Numbered from the stretch's first letter, positions 1-6,480 are shown. The stretch is 11,160 nt of DNA from Pelotomaculum sp. UBA5255 (GCA_002408725.1 DHTR01000042.1:37705-48864), one strand, 5' to 3'. The notes: generated from the letters alone by a model not told the origin. Program-made: numbers and translations.

Positions 1-1
1 G

Positions 2-157
2 GCTCAGTTGACTATGTGAGTTGGCGGGTGAAAGGACAATACAGTCCGACTCACGTCCGTGATGACGAGAGACAGTTTACAAGAAGCGGGATTCAAAAAA
101 GGCGATAATGTAAATGCTTTAGTCAAGGCAATAAACGTCGTTTTTGTTAAACAATAA
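2..157 (+). pseudogene. TOBE/Mop-type molybdate-binding domain, 3' remnant with two in-frame TGA stops
   Basis: The frame ending in TAA at 155-157 reads AQLTM-stop-VGG-stop-KDNTVRL and then TSVMTRDSLQEAGFKKGD, closing with ALVKAINVVFVKQ. The pattern TSVMT..SL.E.G...GD.V.ALVKA.NV is typical of the TOBE (molbindin) domain found in ModE regulators, molybdate ABC ATPases and small Mop proteins, which bind oxyanions. The two TGA codons at 17-19 and 29-31 fall inside the conserved region, and neither other frame carries the motif across them, so the gene looks decayed by nonsense mutation. The 5' end lies outside the window, so the parent family cannot be settled. Readthrough of TGA is possible in principle, but nothing supports it here. 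Confidence 0.6.
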
Positions 158-170
158 GTAAATAGAAACG

Positions 171-197
171 AAAAAGAGAGCCAATGCTCTCTTTTTT
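171..197 (+). terminator. Rho-independent terminator after the TOBE remnant
   Basis: AAAAAGAGAG pairs with CTCTCTTTTT around a six-base loop, and the descending arm itself supplies the T-run. It lies 13 bases after the TAA of the TOBE frame. Confidence 0.75.
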
Positions 198-272
198 ATG
201 TCAAACGACACAAACCCCGCCATAAACCATTGGAGCCAATACATCGCCCGCACACATAAAACCCCCAGGACA

Positions 273-326
273 ACTTATCCCCAAATTACCCCGACTTATC
301 CCCAACTTATCCCCAACTTACCGCGC
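273..326. repeat. 11-bp-phased TTATCCCCA repeats (iteron-like)
   Basis: ACTTATCCCCA occurs at 273-283, 294-304 and 305-315, with degenerate units between (284-293, AATTACCCCG) and after (316-326, ACTTACC...). The spacing of 10-11 bp places the copies on one face of the helix. The core TTATCCCCA differs by one base from the DnaA box TTATCCACA. It also matches the repeats at the ends of the tRNA-Arg island at 6619-6661 and 9595-9617. It is therefore either a replication-protein or DnaA-like site, or the arm-binding sites of a lost integrative element. I favour the latter because of the match to the island ends. Confidence 0.6.
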
Positions 327-567
327 TACTGGTATTTTATATCGCTCCCTGAATCGTTTCGCGCACGGCACGCTTTAAAACAGTTCCCGCGCGGCTGATA
401 ACGATCCGTTTCAACGGCTTGGACGTTTGACGTGCTGCCCTCAAAGAAAATCCTCAGGCCGCGATTGGATTGATATTAAGCTTAAAATACAAAACGGCCG
501 CCAGACGGGGAATGATGCCTCTGATTGGCAGTCTTTTTGTGTTGATACAAATATATAAACAAATATA

Positions 568-596
568 TGGACTGTTTTATGGGCTTGGTATATAAT
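568..596 (+). promoter_or_regulatory. Putative sigma-A promoter
   Basis: TGGACT (568-573), a 17-bp spacer and TATAAT (591-596). It points toward the hairpin at 628-647, and no protein gene follows closely. Confidence 0.4.
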
Positions 597-627
597 GGCA
601 GCAATCTACGACCGATAATACCAAGCA

Positions 628-647
628 GGCGGTCCTTCGGGGCCACC
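628..647 (+). ncRNA. UUCG-capped hairpin, possible part of a small RNA
   Basis: GGCGGTCC and GGGCCACC form an 8-bp stem with one C-A mismatch and one G-T pair, closed by C(TTCG)G, one of the most stable RNA tetraloops. The loop orientation fits the plus strand, and a TATAAT promoter lies about 30 bases upstream. A second hairpin, CCTCA-TTTT-TGAGG (646-659), follows directly. No RNA family is recognised, so this is only a candidate. Confidence 0.25.
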
Positions 648-979
648 TCATTTTTGAGGAGAAAAAGCGGCTTTTGATGTGAAAAAGCTGATCGGGGGAA
701 CTCTCTGGCCCGGCGCAACCCTCCCCCCCCCGGGTGGTGCGCTTTCAAAAGGCAAGGTAAGTGTGTGAAGCCTTCACAGGAAGCCCGTAGCGGGAAGAAA
801 AATAAGGCGCTAAGGTGATTGGCTTCACTATAGAATAAAGGCGCTTCTGTGGCATTTTGTGGCGCTTCAAGTCTGGTTATACCTAAAAAAGAAATATTAG
901 GTATATAAGTTAAGTGTTGCTTATATGAGCAAGAGGTGGTATGCAGATAAACTACGTTAGGTTTTTCTTGGTTGTGTTT

Positions 980-1000
980 GTCCCCAAATCCGTCCCCAAA
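980..1000. repeat. Paired GTCCCCAAA repeats beside tRNA-Arg(CCU)
   Basis: GTCCCCAAA occurs at 980-988 and 992-1000 with a 12-bp period. The same period and TCCCCAAA core occur at 9595-9617, at a similar distance from the 3' end of tRNA-Arg(ACG). Probably a leftover integrase arm-site pair. Confidence 0.45.
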
Positions 1001-1022
1001 GGCACTCAAAGAGGTGTGTGGT

Positions 1023-1054
1023 AAAAAATACAAAAGCCGCAATCCCTTGCGGCT
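1023..1054 (-). terminator. Terminator of tRNA-Arg(CCU)
   Basis: On the minus strand AGCCGCAA pairs with TTGCGGCT around a short loop and is followed by TTTGTATTTTTT. It begins 12 bases past the tRNA CCA end. Confidence 0.75.
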
Positions 1055-1066
1055 GTAAGCTTTATC

Positions 1067-1143
1067 TGGCGCGCCCGGAGAGACTCGAACTCCCGACACG
1101 CGGTTTAGGAAACCGCTGCTCTATCCGCCTGAGCTACGGGCGC
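1067..1143 (-). tRNA. tRNA-Arg (anticodon CCU)
   Basis: The reverse strand folds as a full cloverleaf. The acceptor GCGCCCG pairs with CGGGCGC, the D stem is GCTC/GAGC, and the anticodon stem GCGGT/ACCGC holds loop TTCCTAA (anticodon CCT, reading AGG). The T stem is GGGAG/CTCTC with loop TTCGAGT, and CCA is encoded. A sigma-A promoter lies upstream and a terminator downstream. Its 3' side borders a region that looks like an old integration site. Confidence 0.96.
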
Positions 1144-1161
1144 AAAGCAATAGCAATAGCA

Positions 1162-1190
1162 ATATTACATTCTTTGAGGTGATTTGTCAA
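1162..1190 (-). promoter_or_regulatory. Promoter of tRNA-Arg(CCU)
   Basis: On the minus strand TTGACA (1185-1190), 17 bp, TAATAT (1162-1167), about 18 bases before the tRNA 5' end. A CAATAG hexamer is repeated three times between the promoter and the tRNA (about 1147-1164). Confidence 0.8.
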
Positions 1191-1321
1191 GGTACAAAAA
1201 CTGGACAAATTCTCATTTTTACTGGCATGTTAGGTCAGGACACAAAATAAAATATTTTCACAGGGGCTGAAGGGAAAGATATTCTTTTAAAGAAAGATTG
1301 AAAACAAATGGAGTGATCTTT

Positions 1322-1711
1322 ATGTATGAAAAGGGAAGAGAACTTACTAACGAAAAAATAAAAGATGACTGGATTTTAACGCTTAATAGTTTTATGAACC
1401 AGATCATCCAATGGGTATCCGAATCTCGTCCCGATCAAACCCTGCCTTATGAATTACAGTCTATAGAACAAGCTGAAGAGCATCTTGGATGGTATTCTGT
1501 GCCGTCGCTTACCTTTACCGCAGGAGCCAAGCGCGTCGAGATCCGGGCTATGGGCAGGTTTGCCTTTGGGGCCATAGGCCGTGTGGATATGACCGACGGC
1601 AAACTCTCTTTTACGTTTTTATATTCAGGCTCAAAAGGATGGATCTTTCTCGGAAACAGAAAACCTTTAACAAAACCAGTGTTTCTTGAGCTATTTCACC
1701 AGGTTGTCTAA
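1322..1711 (+). CDS. Hypothetical protein (129 aa)
   Basis: Not recognised. The frame stays open from a TTG at 1298, but the ATG at 1322 has a ribosome site (GGAGTG at 1310-1315, six bases away), so I start there. The product is soluble, with no signal peptide or membrane segment. It begins with a charged amphipathic region (MYEKGRELTNEKIKDDW, then an I/W/V-rich helix) and continues as a likely beta-rich domain around LGWYSVPSLTF, VEIRAMG, GAIGRVDMTDG and GWIFLGNRKPL. The E-HLG-WYSVP-L--- and GRVD segments resemble small stand-alone hypothetical proteins that I cannot name. It has its own intergenic region on both sides and converges with the small gene at 1852-2100. No terminator is obvious downstream. 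Confidence 0.65.
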   Translation: MYEKGRELTNEKIKDDWILTLNSFMNQIIQWVSESRPDQTLPYELQSIEQAEEHLGWYSVPSLTFTAGAKRVEIRAMGRFAFGAIGRVDMTDGKLSFTFLYSGSKGWIFLGNRKPLTKPVFLELFHQVV

Positions 1712-1851
1712 AAACACTTGCAGCCACTTAAAAAAAAGCTCCAATATTTTCGTTTGACCATCTATTTCCTCTCACTTTACTTAAGAAGTAACAACTTCGG
1801 AAATAGAAATACTATGTAAGCACATAATTAAAATGGTCTAAAAATGTTGGC

Positions 1852-2100
1852 TTACCATCTAAACAACCTGCTCCACCACGGCTTCCGGTTCAACCTTCGC
1901 TGCTCCGTGTTGTCCTGGACAGCCGTATTAGACGGTTGCAGTTCCTGCTGCCTCACATTCTGTCCTGTTTCTTCCAATCGCTGCTGAAAAGCTTCCCGGA
2001 TGTGCTGCACAGGATCCTGCTGCATAGCCTCGTCCAGAGCATTCCTAACTTTCTTGGCCAGGGCTTTAATCTCCTGCCCTGCCTGATCCTTTTCACCCAC
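1852..2100 (-). CDS. Hypothetical small charged protein (82 aa)
   Basis: Starts at GTG (2098-2100), with GGGAGGT six bases upstream, which strongly supports translation. The sequence is mostly helical and Gln/Glu/Arg-rich (KALAKKVRNALDEAMQQDP, REAFQQRLEE, GQNVRQQELQ) and ends in an aromatic/basic tail, KPWWSRLFRW. The tail could touch a membrane or nucleic acid, but this is a guess. There is no Cys, no signal peptide and no recognisable domain. It follows the arsS gene on the same strand, but the gap of 284 bp with a hairpin in it makes co-transcription doubtful. Confidence 0.6.
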   Translation of the reverse strand: MGEKDQAGQEIKALAKKVRNALDEAMQQDPVQHIREAFQQRLEETGQNVRQQELQPSNTAVQDNTEQRRLNRKPWWSRLFRW

Positions 2101-2263
2101 TGCAATACCTCCCTTTCAAGGGACGCCTTCAAATAAATATGCATTGACCATTTCCAAAGCATGTCCCAAATATTTCGCCGCCAAACCCTAAAACTCCAGC
2201 CAGGTATTTATCACCAACTACTCTTTTTAAGCTATAATATCACAGCTGCTAGATTATGGCAAA

Positions 2264-2289
2264 GATGCCGGAAGGTTACTCCCGGCATC
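2264..2289 (-). terminator. Possible terminator after arsS
   Basis: GATGCCGG and CCGGCATC form a perfect 8-bp stem around a 10-base loop. On the minus strand only TTTGCC follows, and on the plus strand TCTTGCTTTT, so the T-run is weak either way. It sits about 95 bases past the arsS stop. Confidence 0.4.
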
Positions 2290-2384
2290 TCTTGCTTTTC
2301 CATCGCTGCACTCAATTCCCATGGAGGCAAGCCCGGCGGCGCAGCTAAGCACATCAAAAGAAACAAGGGGCAGTAAGCGGGTTA

Positions 2385-3407
2385 TTAAAATGGCTCGTCT
2401 GCAACAATCCCGCAGCAGCTTGAACCGGCCCCGGCCGTACAGGCGTAACAGTGATTGCCCAACACGATTGGACGGCTTTGCAGCGCCGCCAGGTCAAAAT
2501 CCCGGATATGGCCGGGAACACCCTGTTCACAGGTTAGCCCCAGCATCTGGTTAAAGTCACAATCATAAAGCCGTCCGTCCCACCCGACCGAAATCATATC
2601 ACGACACATAACCCGCGCGGCCGCTGAGGTGTTAAAGGCGTTCGCTAGCTGCTCTAGATATTTGTCCAACTGACCTTCATTTATTAAAGTATCAAGGAAG
2701 CGGCCTATTGGAACATTTGTGATGGTGTAAAGATTACTGAAGATAAGACCATATCTTCCAAGCAGCTCTCTGCGAAAGTCTTCTTCAAGAGAATGCTGGG
2801 GCGGGGGTAAAAAGGCGCCACCCGGGTTAAAAACCAGGTTTAGCCGGAGCGGACCGTTTTCCCGTCCATAGCCGAGTGCGTTCAATCGCTTCAACACCCG
2901 GATGGAAGGTTGAAAAACGCCCGCCCCCCGCTGCTGATCAATATTTTGCTCCAGGTAGCACGGCAGGGAGGAAAAGAGCTCTACCTCCCGGGTTGCATAG
3001 AATTCAGCAAGATAAGAATAATCGGGCAAATCAAGGACTGTCAGGTTGGTACGTACAATCACCCTGCGTCCCAATTTAACAGCTTCGTCAACGAGCCAGG
3101 GAAACCCGGGGTTAAGTTCCGGCGCGCCACCGGTAATGTCCAGGGTAGGAATTTCCGTAGTACGCAGCACCTCCAGGCAAAGGGAGATATTTTCGAGCCC
3201 CATTGATTCTTTCCTTTCGGGTCCAGCCCCCACATGACAGTGCCTGCAGGACTGGTTGCAGACCTTTCCAAGGTTGACCTGCAGGGTAGATATCCCGGTG
3301 CTTCTTAAGGGGAGAAGACCTGTCTTTGCAAGCCTGTCGGAAAAAGGTGGAATGCCGGAAAAGGTTTTATTGAGAGTGTCCTGATTTGTCATTAAATCTA
3401 GAGACAT
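2385..3407 (-). CDS. arsS: Radical SAM (seleno)protein family ArsS, Cys form
   Basis: A radical SAM enzyme of 340 aa. The CxxxCxxC cluster motif is C50-NQS-C54-RH-C57, followed by the GGAPELNP glycine motif that contacts SAM. The C-terminal half matches the DUF3641/ArsS type, with VMCRDMISVGWDGRLYDCDFNQ and a closing C320YACTAGAGSSCCG cluster, probably ligating an auxiliary cluster. The family is named for arsenosugar synthesis, in which ArsS makes the 5'-deoxyadenosyl-arsenic compound after ArsM methylation. Some members carry selenocysteine near this C-terminus; here the segment has only Cys (C331, C332). The start ATG has GGAGGT seven bases upstream. The gene lies 30 bp downstream of the DUF2064 glycosyltransferase on the same strand, so they form an operon. 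Family assignment is strong; the true substrate is unknown. Confidence 0.9.
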   Translation of the reverse strand: MSLDLMTNQDTLNKTFSGIPPFSDRLAKTGLLPLRSTGISTLQVNLGKVCNQSCRHCHVGAGPERKESMGLENISLCLEVLRTTEIPTLDITGGAPELNPGFPWLVDEAVKLGRRVIVRTNLTVLDLPDYSYLAEFYATREVELFSSLPCYLEQNIDQQRGAGVFQPSIRVLKRLNALGYGRENGPLRLNLVFNPGGAFLPPPQHSLEEDFRRELLGRYGLIFSNLYTITNVPIGRFLDTLINEGQLDKYLEQLANAFNTSAAARVMCRDMISVGWDGRLYDCDFNQMLGLTCEQGVPGHIRDFDLAALQSRPIVLGNHCYACTAGAGSSCCGIVADEPF

Positions 3408-3437
3408 TTAATAACCTCCACAACTTATGTATGTATA

Positions 3438-4115
3438 TTATAAGTTTTTTAAAAACTTAGTCAGAAATTCAAGAGTTCTCCTAGGTCCCGGCAGAAGAAG
3501 CGAACGCATCTCATTTAACTGTTTCAGCGCAGCTTCCAGGTCACCGGGAAGGTCAATATCCCGCAAGGGTTCGAGCAAGTCATATTTGAAATGATACCTG
3601 TCGCAAACCGCCAGGGTTTCTCTCATTACTCTGTCGGTTCCCCAGGATATCCCTTCAAAGAGTCTACGCTCCGGTTCAATCATCCCAATAAGATAGTAGC
3701 CTCCATCTGTTGTTGGTCCCAGGACCAATTGAACCTGTTTCAGCATGTCCAGTGCTTTCAACAAGTAAGCCCAAGACATCGCGGGAACATCCGCGCCGAT
3801 CAAAAGTTGTGGAGCATGCCCACGATAAAACATTTCCCGGGCAACGGCAAGCATACGCTGGCCCAAATCACCCTCTACTTGCGGAATGATTTCGACGGAG
3901 GTCCCGATGGATTCCGCCAGTTTGCCAATCTGCCCTGCCGGAGTAGCAGCTACAAAGCATTTGATTTCAGAGCTCAACCCGAATTTGTCCAAAGCATCAA
4001 GGAGAAACGCCCACTGCAAGCGTTCCCTCTGTTCGGGTTTCATAATACTCCCAAGCCGGCTTTTACCGTCTGGAGATGGAACTCTGCTCATAACCACCAG
4101 AGCGGGTCCGGCCAT
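3438..4115 (-). CDS. TIGR04282/DUF2064 family glycosyltransferase
   Basis: A 225-aa GT-A-fold nucleotidyltransferase-like glycosyltransferase. Near the N-terminus VVMSRVPSPDGKSRLG matches the nucleotide-binding GxxKSRL segment. Mid-protein LLIGADVPAMSWAYLLKAL is the D-P motif corresponding to GSDCP in relatives, and LVLGPTTDGGYYLIGM is the family signature. GTDRVMRETL follows. The family is automatically called arsenosugar biosynthesis glycosyltransferase because it travels with arsS. Start ATG has GGAGGGC five bases upstream. It is the first gene of the minus-strand pair with arsS and is divergent from the TIGR04283 glycosyltransferase across 94 bp. Full length for the family, with no sign of decay. 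The family call is strong; the sugar donor and acceptor are not known. Confidence 0.9.
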   Translation of the reverse strand: MAGPALVVMSRVPSPDGKSRLGSIMKPEQRERLQWAFLLDALDKFGLSSEIKCFVAATPAGQIGKLAESIGTSVEIIPQVEGDLGQRMLAVAREMFYRGHAPQLLIGADVPAMSWAYLLKALDMLKQVQLVLGPTTDGGYYLIGMIEPERRLFEGISWGTDRVMRETLAVCDRYHFKYDLLEPLRDIDLPGDLEAALKQLNEMRSLLLPGPRRTLEFLTKFLKNL

Positions 4116-4139
4116 CCCAAGCCCTCCTGTTCAGCAAGC

Positions 4140-4149
4140 TAACCGGTTA
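4140..4149. promoter_or_regulatory. Palindrome TAACCGGTTA between divergent glycosyltransferase genes
   Basis: A perfect 10-bp palindrome in the 94-bp divergent intergenic region. It could be an operator controlling both directions, but no partner copy was found. Confidence 0.2.
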
Positions 4150-4209
4150 AAAATACCTTGCTCTGTCTAAGAAGGATTCTTCACAAATCACCAAGAATAC
4201 AACTAGACT

Positions 4210-4902
4210 ATGAAAGAGCATCCCTTTATTAGCGTAATTATCCCTACTTACAACGAAAAGAAAACCATCCAAGGCACTCTTGAGCACCTGCGGAAATGGG
4301 AAAAACGATGCGAGGTCATCGTCTCGGACGGCGGCAGCACCGATGGCACCCGCGAGTTAGTCTTTGGAGACGTAAAACTATTAAAGGTCCCCAGTGGCCG
4401 GGCCAACCAAATGAATGCCGGCGCCGAAATAGCAACCGGTGAAATTCTCCTCTTTTTGCACAGCGACACGCGGCTGCCCCCGGATGTCATGGAACAACTG
4501 GTCCGTGCCTCAATGAATAAGGAAATTGTGGGCGGCGCCTTTAAAGTCAAATTTGACCATCCTGGCCTGTTTTTTTATCTCGCCTCCCTGGGCTCCAACC
4601 TCAGGGCCAAACTTACAGGGATATTCTTCGGAGACCAGGCGATCTTTGCCAGGAGGAGTGTATTTCAGCAAATCGGAGGCTTTCCAGCTATTGAATTGAT
4701 GGAAGACTGGGAGCTATCCTTAAACCTTCGCAAACTTGGAAAAACAATTTTGCTGCCAGGACCGGTTACCACATCCTCAAGGCGTTGGCTCATCTATGGA
4801 AAATGGCGGACGACCTGGCTAATGCACAAAATTAAGTGGTTATACCTCCGGGGGGCTAATCCTTCCGACTTAAAGAAGCTATATACCGACAGACGGTGCT
4901 AG
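4210..4902 (+). CDS. TIGR04283 family glycosyltransferase (GT2, arsenosugar-type cluster)
   Basis: A 230-aa family 2 glycosyltransferase. It opens with SVIIPTYNEKKTIQGTL and VIVSDGGSTDGT (nucleotide binding), then VPSGRANQMNAGAEIATGEI and LLFLHSDTRLPPD (the D-x-D-like metal site). The C-terminal half has FFGDQAIFARRSVFQQIGGF, ELMEDWELSLNLRKLGK and TTSSRRW, which are hallmarks of TIGR04283. It ends with a basic amphipathic stretch. The family is known to co-occur with TIGR04282 and ArsS, as here. No convincing ribosome site precedes the ATG at 4210, yet no other start fits before SVIIPTYNE, so initiation may be leaderless or weak. Its 3' end overlaps the convergent C_GCAxxG_C_C gene by 24 bp. 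Confidence 0.9.
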   Translation: MKEHPFISVIIPTYNEKKTIQGTLEHLRKWEKRCEVIVSDGGSTDGTRELVFGDVKLLKVPSGRANQMNAGAEIATGEILLFLHSDTRLPPDVMEQLVRASMNKEIVGGAFKVKFDHPGLFFYLASLGSNLRAKLTGIFFGDQAIFARRSVFQQIGGFPAIELMEDWELSLNLRKLGKTILLPGPVTTSSRRWLIYGKWRTTWLMHKIKWLYLRGANPSDLKKLYTDRRC

Positions 4903-5322
4903 CCCTTGCTTATTCGCCAGGACAATCTCCATGGCAAGAGTGGATGTGACGACAGTGACTCCCCTGCACCTCTTGTTTTTAAAAGGTGATAATTTCTTGC
5001 GCAGGCTCCTGCAGCAGGCGGTCCCGAACTCAGCAACAAATCTTCGGTGAAGCTCGGCTGAGGCCAAAACAATTCTTCTATCAAACCCCTTTGTTTCAAG
5101 ATTGGCAAGCAAGACGCCTAGAGCCATCACCCCGCCGGCCAGAGCCCCACAGGTGCACCCGGCGCCAAGACCTTTACCGAAACCGGCGGCCAACTCGATG
5201 ATACCGCTGGTTTGCCCTCCCAGCGTTTCTATATTACTTAACGCTACTGCCTGGGCACAATTATAACCACTGTCAAAATAGGTACCGGCCTTTTTACCGA
5301 CTTCCTCATATATTTCCAGCAT
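4879..5322 (-). CDS. C_GCAxxG_C_C family redox protein
   Basis: A 147-aa protein of the C_GCAxxG_C_C family (putative redox-active Cys proteins). Conserved cysteines: C22 in GYNCAQAV, C56/C58 in the signature GAGCTCGALAGG, C103/C104 in TACCRSL, and C119 in KRCRG. Members probably bind a metal or iron-sulfur centre, but biochemistry is scarce. The frame is open upstream to an ATG at 5343, but GGGGAGGA stands five bases before the ATG at 5320-5322, so I use that start. No signal peptide, so cytoplasmic. It overlaps the convergent TIGR04283 gene by 24 bp at the 3' ends. Proximity to arsS suggests a shared redox or metalloid theme, which is inference only. Confidence 0.88.
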   Translation of the reverse strand: MLEIYEEVGKKAGTYFDSGYNCAQAVALSNIETLGGQTSGIIELAAGFGKGLGAGCTCGALAGGVMALGVLLANLETKGFDRRIVLASAELHRRFVAEFGTACCRSLRKKLSPFKNKRCRGVTVVTSTLAMEIVLANKQGLAPSVGI

Positions 5323-5732
5323 AATTCCTCCCCTAACGCGCATAAAGCAAGAACAATTCTCCCGGCCCCTCTTTCTATAACTATTTTACATGACAAAACC
5401 AGATTCGTGTTATAAAAGATATTAATGTTAAATTCATCGCCTATTAGTAATCTTTATTAACCCTTATTTCATAGCTTCCGTGCTACACTATAAAAGGCCA
5501 TAGCGCTCCATACGTATTCAGATGTATTTGCTAATATATAAGGGAACCTAAACGCTGTAATTTATAAATATTTATTTGGTATAAAATAGTTGAAAGGTCT
5601 TTGAACACTCCTTTTCTCAAATGGGAGTGTTTTTTCATACATACCAAGATGTCAGACACCTTAGCTTAGTTAGCTCCACAGTCACACTTTGGTTCTGACT
5701 CCATATTATGTTACCAGAAAGAGGTGTTTCCT
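5323..5732. other. Intergenic region with terminator, upstream of ferritin-like gene
   Basis: AT-rich; no coding frame of note. It contains TATAAA-like boxes near 5490 and 5581, a strong plus-strand terminator at 5604-5634, and a GTCAGA/TCTGAC inverted repeat (5651-5656 and 5694-5699) in the leader of the next gene. The terminator has no gene in front of it on the plus strand. Confidence 0.4.
5604..5634 (+). terminator. Orphan Rho-independent terminator
   Basis: AACACTCC pairs with GGAGTGTT and is followed by a run of T. The nearest upstream plus-strand gene ends at 4902 and a convergent gene lies between, so it should end an unannotated transcript. Confidence 0.7.
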
Positions 5733-6365
5733 GTGACTGATATTGCCAACAAAGGAAATTTTAATAAAGATAAGACCGAACAAATCAAAACAAACACTGT
5801 ATATAATAATTGCCCTTCCTGCGGGCCGGGGGCCAATCCATTGCTGACACCGTATCCAGGATATCCATGCATTAACTATAAATACTACCCTACTTACATG
5901 TATGTACCACAATATGCTTATCCAGAAGCTCTAAGGTTAATTGTTGAATCTGTAAGTGGCGAGAGAGAAGATGAATTATTTTATAATTACATGCTTAATA
6001 TTGCCCCACCTGAACAAAAAGAAATTGTTGCATCCATTAGAGATGATGAAATTAAACATAATAAAATGCTAAGAGAGTTATACTGGCAGCTGACAGGAAA
6101 GGAAATAGCAACGACCCAGAAAGATACTTTCCGACCTCCCAGTGGTTATTGTAATGGAATTAAAAAAGCCTTGTTCGGAGAGTTGGCCGCAGTAGAAAGA
6201 TATAGAAAAATTTTATTTGGCCTTGAATTTTTACCATATAGAAATATGATAACTGAAATCTATACGGATGAATTAAAGCACGGCTCGAAATGGAATTACC
6301 TGTATACAATTAACTGTAGCTGTCAAACGCCAAAGGGAATACAGGAAATCACTCCCTACAGATGA
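5733..6365 (+). CDS. Ferritin-like diiron domain protein with Tyr/Pro-rich N-terminus
   Basis: A product of 210 aa. I start at GTG 5733, because AAAGAGGTG (5718-5726) sits six bases upstream; the longer GTG at 5724 would lie inside that site. Residues 1-70 are rich in Tyr, Pro and Cys (NNCPSCGPGANPLLTPYPGYP and several YP steps), as in some spore-coat proteins. The rest is a four-helix ferritin-like domain with a full set of diiron ligands: E in EREDELFYNY, E-x-x-H in RDDEIKHNKM, E in GELAAVERYR, and E-x-x-H in TDELKHGSKW. The family is common in spore-forming Clostridia. Its substrate is unknown; iron or peroxide handling at the spore or cell surface is inference. Monocistronic by position. 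Confidence 0.85.
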   Translation: MTDIANKGNFNKDKTEQIKTNTVYNNCPSCGPGANPLLTPYPGYPCINYKYYPTYMYVPQYAYPEALRLIVESVSGEREDELFYNYMLNIAPPEQKEIVASIRDDEIKHNKMLRELYWQLTGKEIATTQKDTFRPPSGYCNGIKKALFGELAAVERYRKILFGLEFLPYRNMITEIYTDELKHGSKWNYLYTINCSCQTPKGIQEITPYR

Positions 6366-6390
6366 AGTTTAGTCAATGTTCCTGGAAATT

Positions 6391-6424
6391 AGAGCGTGAG
6401 GGAGATGTCTCTCCCTCACGCTCT
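6391..6424. repeat. Perfect 15-bp inverted repeat after the ferritin-like gene
   Basis: AGAGCGTGAGGGAGA (6391-6405) and its exact complement (6410-6424) enclose a four-base loop. It starts 26 bases after the stop codon, as a terminator would, but no T-run follows on the plus strand. It may stabilise the 3' end or act bidirectionally. Confidence 0.6.
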
Positions 6425-6450
6425 CAACTAATTGTGGTCAAGCACGTGAA

Positions 6451-6480
6451 AAGGCTTCCGGGCAAAAACCCGGAAGCCTT
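6451..6480 (-). terminator. Original terminator of tRNA-Arg(ACG), now left of attL
   Basis: A perfect 12-bp stem AAGGCTTCCGGG/CCCGGAAGCCTT with a CAAAAA loop; on the minus strand TTTTCAC follows. A slightly mutated copy stands at 9628-9657 next to the intact tRNA. The copy here was probably the terminator of the tRNA before the island entered. Confidence 0.6.

Larger units (their letters stand above)
198..1022. other. Gene-poor stretch next to tRNA-Arg(CCU), probable remnant of an integrated element
   Basis: No reading frame here has both a plausible ribosome site and a recognisable product. A long minus-strand frame at 482-1099 begins inside the tRNA gene and is not credible. The stretch contains the phased repeats at 273-326, a sigma-A-like promoter at 568-596, a UUCG-loop hairpin at 628-647, a 9-bp inverted repeat at 878-905 (TATACCTAA/TTAGGTATA), and a GTCCCCAAA pair at 980-1000. 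The repeats at both ends and the tRNA on the right resemble the ends of the island at 6488-9713. No copy of the tRNA 3' half was found on the left. Confidence 0.4.

Noticed and set aside
17..31. Selenocysteine insertion at the two TGA codons of the TOBE frame
   Set aside because: TOBE domains are not known selenoproteins, the residues are not Cys positions, and no downstream SECIS-like hairpin fits.
273..316. CRISPR array
   Set aside because: Units of 11 bp without spacers; far too short for CRISPR repeats, and no cas genes are present.
198..398. 66-aa plus-strand frame over the TTATCCCCA repeats
   Set aside because: The Tyr-Pro-Thr repeats in the translation are just the phased DNA repeats; the ATG sits in the T-run of a terminator.
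482..1099. 205-aa minus-strand open frame
   Set aside because: It starts inside the tRNA-Arg(CCU) gene, passes through its terminator and repeats, and has low-complexity translation; no ribosome site.
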